From the NCBI GenBank assembly GCA_963971425.1, contig OZ020517.1, forward strand, positions 11,596,501 to 11,660,500: a stretch of DNA of 64,000 nucleotides. The letters are read 5' to 3'. The stretch's first letter is position 1; every line of letters begins with the position of its first letter. Shown in pieces: positions 55,630 through 64,000 of this stretch. Under the pieces are notes generated by a model. It made no database searches and was not told the DNA's origin. It saw only the letters and a list, made by a program, of their open reading frames with translations. The translations under genes were made by a program, and so were the position numbers. This DNA is from Bryoerythrophyllum caledonicum. Lineage: Eukaryota > Streptophyta > Bryopsida > Pottiales > Pottiaceae.

Positions 55630-56950
55630 TCATTTTTCGATGTTGTCGTTTGCACTGCAAAGCTGAACAAGTTCCGTGCTTGGATTGGCTGGGGAAAACG
55701 ACAGAGAATCCTCCGTGCCGATGGAATCTACGAATGGTTGCGCTGCTACAATCGGCGGCCGTAGAAAAACCAACGGACGACTAACGAAGCGGTGACGCAG
55801 TGGTCTTGTCGGGGTCTCCAACAAGCAGCTAGTAATGTTGCCAATAACATTGTCGAGGATTGTGTCGTCCACACCTCGAGCAACACCGCCAATATTAGCC
55901 TGGCTGGCAACACGTTCTCGGCGCAACTCTTCTATCTCGGCTGCTTGCTTGGTGATAACGTCACCCTTTTCACTAGATTGTAGCTTGAGGTTTTCAATTT
56001 CTTCTTGGAGACGTTGAATCATCTCATCTTTCAAGCTTATAGTTTCCAAAAACTCCTGGTCAGCATCGACGGTCATACTTCCGGACCCTGATGCTACATG
56101 CATGGTGTTGGAAGTGGTGACTACGACATCCATCATTGACACTTCATCCATAACATCCATGTGTTCTTCATCTCCAACAGCCTCAAGCCTTGTTATGGGT
56201 TCATCATCGCCAACAAGATTTACGATTGGTAAATCTACTTAGTCACCTCCTTGAATCATTAGACGTCCTGCTTGATGGAGCTTCACTCGTTGCCGCTTTT
56301 TTCGTGACGCACGCGCCACTAGAGAAGTCGATGAACGCCGACATACACGTCCATCTGAGTCCGAATCCGGTGATGAATCTGACTCTACTGGAGATACTTC
56401 TTCTGCGCCATCCGTTTTCTGTGGCCCCTGCGCTGTAAAATGAAACACTGGATGTTGCTCCCTAGGCACATTGGCATGCATCGACATCCTCGTCATTTTT
56501 GGACTTTTCCGCACAGTCCTTCAATCCACTCGCTTATTGAGAACAACCTCCATATATACCATACAAGCGAGATAGACGGGACAATCATTGTGGGGCATGA
56601 ATTCAAGCTCGTATAAGTATTGGTGCACTTGGAGGGCACGACCTCGAAAGTGCTCATTAATGCAATACTTCAAATTTGCCTTGTTTGAGCGACAATTTAC
56701 TAAATGGCGATGTGGAGAAAACATCTTTGATAGGTGGCACCACTCAATGCAATCCTCACAAGTGACGGAAGACCATGGCGATGGCTCATCTTGCCAACCT
56801 ACGAATGCAATTTTTGCTGGATTGTTGAACGTGCATCCGCTTGTTCTGGAGCTTCCCGTGCCTCGCCCTATCTTTGTCTTTCTCCCTCTTCCTCTGCGCG
56901 GTGGACATTGATGGCTGTTGTTGGGCTTCCGGTGTGGTCTCACTTTCCAT
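55630..56950 (-). pseudogene. Unknown protein, family P member 3, disrupted
   Basis: An ATG at 56950 opens MESETTPEAQQQPSMSTAQ in one frame. The conserved core lies in another: FVGWQDEPSPW, CEDCIEWCHLSKMF, NKANLKYCINEHFRGRALQVHQYLYEL and VYMEVVLNKRVD. A frameshift therefore lies near 56840-56860. TGA at 56521-56523 replaces Trp of the V-D-W-R-T motif seen in P2, and a TAA near 56239 falls where the frame otherwise continues. The C-terminal part (55630-56160) has a coiled coil (LKDEMIQRLQEEIENLKLQS) that P1 lacks. Relative to P1 and P2 it is the most diverged member. Confidence 0.55.
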
Positions 56951-57199
56951 AGCGGAACACCGTAAAAAACTCTACCAAAATATCTGTTAACTACGCTAAG
57001 CTCTATCTAAAAAAAACAAATAAAAATTATCACCTTGGATTTCAAAATAATCCAAGGTAGTGATGTTCATTAATTCGAACGGTGAACAAAGGTGATGCAA
57101 TGTGAGTGAGTAAAGTGTGCAAATCTGAAGCCCCAACTGAAGATCACGCAACCAGCCACCTTAAATAGATAGTTGAAGGCCACGATTTTCAATTGGAGT

Positions 57200-57720
57200 T
57201 TGTGAGATGGGTTGGGCGTGCGCAACCATTTATACTTGTAGGCCGGGCGCGCACGCGGCATAGGGAACGCGCGCATGCTGTATGGAGACCAGGCGCGTAC
57301 GCTCGGGTCTCGCGCATACGATTCAAGGTCTCAAGCTTAGGATCCAGGGTCGGGCGTGTGGACTCTGGGGCCGGGCACATGCGGGAACTGACTGGGCGCG
57401 AGCGGGAACAGGTGGGCGCGTGCGGGAACCGGCTAGGCGTGTACGGGAACGGGCTAGTTGCGTGCGAGAACAGGCTGACCGCGTGTGGGAATGAGCTGGG
57501 CGCGTGAAGAAACAAGTCGGGCGCGTGCGGGAAAAGGCTGGGCGCGAGCGGGAACAGGCTGGGCGTGTTTGGTAACGGGCCGGGCGCATACAGAAACGGG
57601 CTGGGCGCATATGGGAACGAGTCGGGAGCGTACGGGAACAGGCTAGGCGCGTACGGGAGCAGGCCGGACGCAAGTGGGAATGGGCCGGGCGCGTGGCGTC
57701 TTGGTCATGCGCATGCGGAT
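57200..57720 (+). repeat. 21-bp GC-rich minisatellite, array 5 (best preserved)
   Basis: The most regular array: more than a dozen successive 21-bp units of the form AACGGGCTGGGCGCGTACGGG between 57405 and 57710, with more degenerate units to the left. It lies between P3 (minus strand) and the kinase-like gene (plus strand), in a head-to-head intergenic region. Frames of 70-151 codons on both strands are products of the 21-bp period. Confidence 0.9.
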
Positions 57721-57926
57721 GCGTATGCGAGGCCACGGTCTTCCATTTCACTATAAATGGAATAGATTCTAATATCAATCACATAGGCTCCTCTCAAGTG
57801 GCTCCTTGTCCTAGTACTAGTTGTACTTTGCTAGGAACTAAGAGGGGGGCCACCACACATTGGGTCCGGGGGAGGTTTTGATTTTTTTTATAAAATTCTA
57901 GTTTATGTATGGTTATGATTATTGCA

Positions 57927-59510
57927 ATGGCCACTGATTGTAATACTGGAAAGCGGCCCGCGTATGTGGATTTAGATGCTCTAGATGTATCTGAGCTTCC
58001 ACCTACTAGCGTTGCAGAGTCGAGCCGCAATCCTTCCGATGCACCGAATGTACCGTCGAAGAGGGCGAAGCAAAAAATGTCTGCGCACGAGAAGGATGCC
58101 GGGTATCCACCAAAGGAGTATACCGCATTTCTTTGAGGTGTGGCAATACAATATTACCGTCGATGGTGTGAAACTGACGTGGTGCTATTCCGTCAAGTTT
58201 ATTTGGAGAAGGGAGAGCCAGGAATCATGTGCCTATAGGCTGACCTCTAGTCAAAATTCAAGCGCGCTCTGGAGAGTTTGGAATTGTTCAAGGATGCATG
58301 CGGCATGTACCACTATGTCTCATTCATGGAGAGAGTAATCACTCAATGCACGAGTAATGCATCGCATGTATTCGATTGTGAGGTGAAAAAACCTCGCGGG
58401 GGCCAGCATCAGCCACGAGACTTGGAACTCTGCAAGTTCCTCGAAGGTGTGAAGACCACCATCGGCAGGTTTTCAAGCTCTCGTACAATAGACATGCCTT
58501 GGAATGAACAAGCAATGAAGTCGGCCATCGAGGCGCATATGTTGCATAGCGTGCAATTCCTTCCAGAAGATATCGGAGTTTATGGACTTTCCGAATATGA
58601 CGCCGTTGGTGGATACCGAAAGGTTCGGAAGGTCCGCATCGTGGGTGTGAGAGCCATTTCGGCATACATGGAGTTTGCCGGGAAAATGCCAATGGCGTCT
58701 CATCCGAAGGAGAAATTTAGACAACAGTCTCACAAGGCCATGATATGTCATGTTGCACACCCACGAGTTATAAAATTTTGGGCAGTGAATACGAAGAATA
58801 TGGAGGGGTACACATTGTGGTGGAATGGTGGTAGCTGGGCCCATTTTAAAACCATCGATAAAAGGGCAAATCCGGCGGCTTCGAGCAACTCAATCCAGTT
58901 CCATATATTTCGGCGGCGGCTACAACACAAATCTTAGCCTTTCGGAAGAATAGTGCAAGACTTGCTTGGGCTTTGATGTGCACCATGGCCCAAGTCCACA
59001 AGGCAAATGTCATTCACAATGACATTGCCCCGACAAACGTGTTTCTCCACTTTTTTTCCAGAGAAACCAAGGTCCGTCTTCATTGGCGTTTGTGATTGGG
59101 GAATTGCGAGCCGAATATCCCACGAAGAGCCATCAAAATATGGATTTTGGACCAACACGGAGCTTGACAATCAACGCCGTAGACGACATTGGGTAGCTCC
59201 ATAATTGTTTTACAAATTCGGCCCACAAGATTCGGAAACGGCGCTGGATGTGATGCAGCGGCGACACCAATACACCCAGCTCGCCGATTCGTACTCCGTT
59301 GGGTGGATGGCTAGAGCGGTTTCGGAGAAAGAATCTGACTCAACATTCTTCAAATCAACCGTCAAATACGTAGCTTTTCAAGTGAAGATCAAGAAATTAC
59401 TGGAGCGAGATCCCCTCAAACGTCCAACACTCTGTAAAGTGGTTGATCAGCTAATGGCTAAACCATTCAACTTTGAAGTTCCAGACGCTTGCTTCCGCTA
59501 TGAGATGTAG
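57927..59510 (+). pseudogene. Protein-kinase-like protein, disrupted
   Basis: Starts MATDCNTGKRPAYVDLDALD. The frame is continuous to 58937 but has TGA at 58134 and TAG at 58236 and 58248. After a frame change near 58900 comes the kinase catalytic loop IHNDIAPTNVFL (59014-59049; H-x-D-x4-N). After a second shift at a T7 run (59051-59057) come CDWGIASR (DWG for DFG, 59094-59102), WVAP followed by TAA at 59202 where the E of the APE motif is expected, then DSYSVGWMARAV (subdomain IX) and LLERDPLKRPTLCKVVDQL (subdomain XI). The first ~330 codons match no known fold; a glycine loop and the ATP-binding lysine were not identified. Kinase or pseudokinase activity of an intact relative is open. Confidence 0.6.
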
Positions 59511-59690
59511 GAATTTTGACTTAGCGTATTGATAGTGAAGGTTTTGATTGTTGATAATTTTGCAATATGTACTAGCATTGTGATGTAACGGTGCTTTTTG
59601 CCCATCTCGTGATAAATAAAAGATTAACATTTTTCATACACATTGTGACATAAAGCTCATGCATATCAAGAAATGAGAGAGTGCGCGCAA
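59511..59690. other. Spacer with AATAAA-like sequence
   Basis: 'gataaataaaagatt' near 59610 could be a polyadenylation signal for the kinase-like gene. Confidence 0.35.
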
Positions 59691-60035
59691 CCTCCGAATT
59701 CAGTACCCGTACGCATGTGACCCCGAAGGCCATGCGCCCGGCCTAGCCCTCTCCACAAACACGCCCAGCCCTCCCCGACGAACGCGCGCAACCCCTCTAC
59801 GAACGCGCAAGACCTTGGTCGGATGTGCTAGCCTTTCTAAGTATGCGCCTGGCCCTTCACCGCGTGCGCCCGGCCTCTTGCGGTACGCGCCCGATCTCTC
59901 CCTGTATGCGCCCGGCCCCTCACAGTATGCGCCCGGTCCTCCCCTGTACGCGCCCGGCCCCATTAGTTTGCGCCCAGCCCTAAACGGTACGCGCATGTCC
60001 CTTTCACGAGCCCGCCCCCATGTCTGCACGCGTGC
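59690..60035 (-). repeat. 21-bp GC-rich minisatellite, array 6 (inverted)
   Basis: Same family in reverse orientation: units such as GTATGCGCCCGGCCCCTCACA at 20-21 bp spacing. It closes the cluster downstream of the kinase-like gene. Confidence 0.85.
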
Positions 60036-61070
60036 GATCCTGTTGACGACGTGTCAGCCACGTAGTCGCCTTCGTGGCAGTGGATAAATTGATTTACCTC
60101 GAGTCATGGTAAAATCAGGGTTGACCCTTATGGGATGGACAGCCGGACAGACGGACAGTACCGGACAGATGGACGGCCGAACAACCCTGGCAAGAGTTGC
60201 TTAATGGATGCGATCCGGGCAGCCCACGGCTATTTATGATAGTCTTCCTTAAGTGGAAATTATTTGGATTGGTGGAGAGGAGGGGTGATATCCCCTCTCT
60301 TGGTATACCAGGAGAGATCCCGGCTAAGCCTGAATCCGGAGAATTCCGGGGTTGTTAACCTTGCAATGGACGAGTTCTGACGATCCCCGCGGAAGGTTGT
60401 CTTGCTCATATGATTTGCTTAGCACTAACTTGTTGTGAGTCTTGTATCTTCTTGGTTTGATTCATTGGATTTGGTTGTAGTTATGGGCTTACGTGACTGG
60501 TTTTCTGGAATAAGTTTCCGGTAGATTGTGAAGACCGGTAAAACGGCTGCAACCTTTTCAACTCTTTCAAGGTGTAAGGTTAGATTGTGGATATTGTGGT
60601 CTGTGGACTGCGAGAACGGAGGGCAGTGACTTTGTAGGCACTGTGAAAATTTACCGGAAAACTACTTTGACCAATAGAGTTTAACTGAAACACATGTTGG
60701 TACTTGTTACTCGTTACTAAGGTACCGATGAAGCCATTCTCTGGGATGTGTTGAGGTATTAAGTGTGAAGTGTTGATAAGATTTAAAGAATTTAATGCAC
60801 GATAAAAATTCCTGAGAACGATCTGGTTAGGTGGGCTCGTGTAAGGATAGTTTCGGTTAATTTTGAGAATTATGAATTATAAGACTACAACAATCACCAA
60901 CTCATATTTGTTGTGTCGAGGTGTCACTGGCAATGGATCTGCAAATTTCAAGTTCTATCTATATTCTAAGCCCATAATTGGCAATGATTGTAATTTTGGC
61001 ATCATGGCGTTAAAAGACGCTCGTACACGGTCACACACCATACGCCAAGCTACCTAAGGTTGCACTTGGA
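60036..61070. other. Spacer with GGACAG repeats
   Basis: At 60128-60180 the 7-9 bp phrase GGACAG with A/C-CGGACAG is repeated about six times. The remainder has no gene. A 'ccggtagattgtgaagaccggtaaaa' type segment near 60510-60545 recalls the ACCGGT phrases at 46.4-47.0 kb. Confidence 0.4.
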
Positions 61071-61119
61071 ATTGCTTTCCACGCTACCAATAGTGAATTT
61101 GGAGTAGATTGTAAGTCTT

Positions 61120-61500
61120 TCACACTCCAAAGTGTCCAAGTTCTTCATGTATATCCTTAATCAGTTTCAGTCTTTCTATTGGAGCTCGTACCATCTTATA
61201 AGTTTTATCCGGCCACAATCTCAAAATGTGAGTGCTCTCCCACACAAACTTTTTAGTTCGTTGTAGAATCCAATCTCTCTCCATATGAGACCACAAAGCC
61301 TCCGCCTCTCCATCCTTCAAAAACTGCATCACATTTGTGTCTTCATAGATATCTTTGGCGCCCTCAGACTCTGCACTTCTATCTTTATCTACTGTGGCCA
61401 CAGTAGCTTCTTCGATGATGTCTCTTTTTATCGCCAATATTCCTAAAAAGATTGAACAATGCCAACCTGGCAACGGATCGGTTTCATCCTCAGTATGCCA
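61120..61500 (-). pseudogene. RNase H-integrase linker and integrase H2C2 start (G3)
   Basis: A 117-codon frame ends in IERLKLIKDIHEELGHFGV. This is the start of the integrase zinc-binding H-H-C-C domain (H-x3-H seen), and the next codon is a stop followed by KTYNLLQIHYW. The part before is acidic and typical of the linker. The cysteine pair is beyond the break. Confidence 0.65.
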
Positions 61501-61559
61501 CCTAGCACATGTGTCATCCGCTTAGTTTGGAATTGGACTGCGGCTAAGGCCATCAACAT

Positions 61560-61960
61560 CTATATTTACCAAACGTGTCCTATGAACCATCTTGAAGTCA
61601 TACACCATCAACATCAAGGCCCACCGTGCTAGTTTTCCTGTCAGTTTATCAGACTCCATGATCAGTCATTTTAAAGGCTGATGATCTGTTACAAACCGAA
61701 ATTCATTGCCATAAATATAACACCAAAAATGAGCAATTGCCCATATGGCGGCCAAACATTCCCCTTCATACAAGCTGTAGTGAGCTTTCGTGTCATTGTT
61801 GGACCTGTTGGTATATGCAATGACAAATTCCTTGCTGTCAAAATCCATTTGCGTGAACACTCACCAATGCCCAACGCGCTCGAATCTGTATGTAGTTGGC
61901 ACACCCTTCTCGCTATAGGCCTCCAAAGTATTGGTGTTGATGCCAAACGGTCCTTGAATT
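61560..61960 (-). pseudogene. Gypsy RNase H (G3)
   Basis: Across two frames: LHTDSSALGIG (first Asp), SLYEGECLAAIWAIAHF (Glu), FVTDHQPLK (Asp), then, near 61560-61660, a stretch corresponding to LTGKLARWAL and ending in a D-G-L-S-R type close. These are the standard gypsy RNase H landmarks. One frameshift lies near 61860. Confidence 0.75.
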
Positions 61961-61961
61961 A

Positions 61962-63060
61962 TTAAATGGCCGCCTCTTGCTCATCTTCCCATATCCAAGG
62001 TTGATCAATCCTTGTCATCATGGTTAATGGCTTGGCAATAGCACTAAAAGTCTTGATAAAGTTTCTATAATAGTTACACAACCTTAAGAATGCTCTCAAT
62101 CTACTAATATCTCGTGGTCTAAGAATAGACATTATAACTTCCACTTTGCTAGCTACCACACCTAGTCCACTTGGATAAATCATGTGGCCTAAATACTCGA
62201 TGCGATCAAAGTAGAATTTGCACTTATCAGGGTGCAACTTCAATCCATGGAGAGTCAATCTAGCAAAAATCTCCATCAAGTGTAGTCTATGTTGCTTTTG
62301 ATTCCTAGAAAACACAATAACATCATTAATATAGCATCTCACAAAATCCAACTCCGAGAATACTCTGTCGATAACCCTTAAAAATTATGCTGGAGCATTC
62401 TTCAATCTAAACGGTAAAAACTTCCAATGAAACAACCGATCCTTCCCATCTCTATCAATGCCCCAGAACGCGGTCTTCTCCTTCTCTTCATCTCTCAATC
62501 CAATCTAGTGGTACCGGGAGCGTATATCTAACGTACTAAATTCTTTGGCATGACCAATGGCCTCAAAGTTCTCCTCCGGAGTTGGCATGGCATAATGGTC
62601 TGACTTAGTGAATTTATTAATTCTCCTATAGTCACCACACATCCTTTCCTCAATTCAATTACCATAAATGTCCTTCTTGGATGGCATAACCATTGCCGAT
62701 GCTTACTCACAATCGGGTGGAGCCAACTCCACCAACCCTGCAGCCATCAATTCTTTTGTGCGAGCACGAATAATCTTTCGCTCCATGTCGCTATACTTGT
62801 ATGGCTTCCAATAAATTGGTGCTTCATCGATTAAATTAATACGCGCTTCTTGTCCCTTCAACACTTACAAATCAAGTAAGCTGAAAGCAAAACAATCTAA
62901 ATACTCCTTCAGGAACTAATGTTCCTCCACCTCCATTGCTCCATCCCCCAGGCCTACTGTTGATTTCCAAGTGTCTTTAGTCACCACCTCCTTCGATTCC
63001 TTTGAAGCGGGATTTTCCACCTTTGGTTGCTATTGAATCCCATGTGAAGGACTCTCCTCT
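61962..63060 (-). pseudogene. Gypsy reverse transcriptase (G3)
   Basis: Read from 63060 down: the N-terminal region shared with G1, then C-G-D-Y-R-R-I-N-K, MPTPEENFEAI and FSTLDIRSRYH, followed by FHWKFLPFRLKNAPA, and in the 61962-62351 frame CYINDVIVFSRN. The catalytic Y-I-D-D is changed to Y-I-N-D (62322-62333), removing one of the two metal-binding aspartates. The frame goes on through HPDKCKFYFDRIEYLGHMI and LCNYYRNFIK, the usual RT end. Several stops lie upstream of 62351. Confidence 0.8.
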
Positions 63061-63132
63061 CTCTCTTCCCCAATAATATCAAAGAATCTGGAAGAGCGGG
63101 AGTCTTTTAACCCGTTTTTATTGCCTGCTATA

Positions 63133-63255
63133 GACATGTCTTGGCAAGGCCATCATGCGTAGACAAGGTCAACATGATCTACACGGTCAATGTCATCGTT
63201 TGATAGCTAGAAAATACCACCTACAAGTGTAGAGAAGAAAGTTTTGATGGCACTA
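63133..63255 (-). pseudogene. C5 methyltransferase motif IV remnant in gypsy copy G3
   Basis: The minus strand reads AIKTFFSTLV, then DIDRVDHVDLVYA, a stop and WPCQDMSI. It aligns with G1 AMKTSFSTLV, DIHQIGHVDLVIACWPCQGMSM (19030-19170), including the catalytic PCQ (63141-63149). Motifs downstream of IV were deleted before RT begins. This is the second, independent copy of the enzyme at the same position in the element. Confidence 0.7.
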
Positions 63256-64000
63256 CACTAAAGATGGCATTTAGTGTAATGGTACGAATAGTGTAATTAT
63301 CCTAGTACACTATTCGTGAACAAGTTGGGAAATAGTGTTAGCCCCCATTGTCATTTAAAATAACCCCCAATCATCCACCTACCTTAGTACCCTATTTCTA
63401 AACAATATTAGAATAATACTAAAATAATATTAAGAGATTAAAATAGTACTACATACCCACATGGAAATAGTACACTATTTCTAAAATAATATTAAAATAG
63501 AACCCTAATCAAATAATATTAAAATAGTATCCTAATTCCAAAATCATATTGAAATCATATTAAAATATTAAAAAATAATATTAAAATAATATTAAAAAAA
63601 TTAAGTCAATATTCAATTAATATTCATTCTATAATTAATGAATATTTGTTAATTAAATGATGTGTAATGTATGCTTATTTAATACTTTATTAGTATGTAA
63701 ATAATATTTAAATGTGTAAATGATAATTTATGAATATTCAATGAGTATACAATAAATATTTAATAAATATTTAATGGATGTTTCATGGCAATTTATGAAT
63801 ATTTTTTAAATTTTAACATATGTAACTGATATTTAATTAGTATTTCATGAATATGTACTAAACATTTTAATGAATATTTGATGAATAATTAATTAATATT
63901 TGATTCGCATTCACTAAAAATTTAATTAATATTTAAATGATATTCAACTCGTATATAATATATATTTGATAAATAACTTAGTATTTAGTTAATATTCAAT
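63256..64000. repeat. AT-rich repeats
   Basis: Begins with an element-end-like CACTAAAGATGGCATTTAGTG palindromic segment and then turns into ATTAAAATAATATT-type and 'taatgaatattt'-type low-complexity repeats to the window edge. No gene. Confidence 0.6.

Larger units (their letters stand above)
61078..63255 (-). mobile_element. Gypsy retrotransposon middle part (copy G3)
   Basis: From 63255 downward on the minus strand: a methyltransferase motif IV remnant, a deletion, reverse transcriptase, RNase H, spacer and the start of the integrase zinc-binding domain. It stops at about 61078. The part 62660-63060 is homologous to G1 17734-18120. G1, G2 and G3 overlap enough to establish one family. Confidence 0.8.

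Noticed and set aside
57200..57778. Long open frames on both strands across the minisatellite arrays (70-151 codons).
   Set aside because: A 21-bp GC-rich unit without stop codons keeps several frames open automatically. No domain or start context supports a gene.
48545..60035. CRISPR-like regularly spaced repeats.
   Set aside because: Units are contiguous, degenerate and lack unique spacers, and the genome is eukaryotic.
1..64000. tRNA, rRNA or snRNA genes.
   Set aside because: No conserved internal promoter boxes or cloverleaf-like segments were noticed by eye. A covariance-model scan would be needed to exclude small RNAs.

Overview
This is a nuclear genome window from a streptophyte. It is AT-rich, gene-poor and packed with transposons. 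Three things suggest a charophyte alga (Chara-like) rather than a flowering plant: a plant-type UDP-glucuronate 4-epimerase gene interrupted by an intron, Ty3/gypsy elements that carry a DNA cytosine methyltransferase (reported for charophytes), and long GC-rich minisatellite arrays between odd gene families. The organism is inferred, not proven.

Region by region. 1-15.7 kb: no recognisable host gene. It holds non-autonomous DNA transposons with visible ends: a hAT-like element, several TTAA-flanked piggyBac-like elements, PIF/Harbinger-like MITEs and a large foldback element with a 27-bp minisatellite. 15.9-22.5 kb: a decayed gypsy element on the minus strand with gag, protease, cytosine methyltransferase, reverse transcriptase, an integrase end with a PHD finger, and a 3' LTR. 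24.7-36.1 kb: more layered transposons, including a 2.76-kb Tc1/mariner element with 580-bp inverted repeats, pogo-like and MULE-like elements, and LINE 3' ends. 36.9-42.1 kb: the only convincing functional gene, UDP-glucuronate 4-epimerase, with a GC-rich upstream region. 43.6-45.0 kb: integrase, PHD finger and 3' LTR of a second gypsy copy. 48.5-60.1 kb: a compact cluster of unusual ORFs (a BED-finger protein, three paralogues of an unrecognised family, a RING-like protein and a protein-kinase-like protein) separated by arrays of one 21-bp GC-rich minisatellite. 61.1-63.3 kb: a third gypsy copy with reverse transcriptase, RNase H, the start of integrase and a second remnant of the methyltransferase. 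63.3-64 kb: AT-rich repeats.

The most interesting system is the gypsy family. Reading the three broken copies together gives the order gag - protease - C5 methyltransferase - RT - RNase H - integrase - PHD finger - LTR. That is a retrotransposon carrying both a DNA-methylation writer and a possible chromatin reader. No copy here is intact. The gene cluster at 48-60 kb is the second point of interest: it contains an unknown gene family with a conserved upstream G-box block, and a minisatellite that keeps its CpG-rich units while the neighbouring coding regions have collected stop codons.
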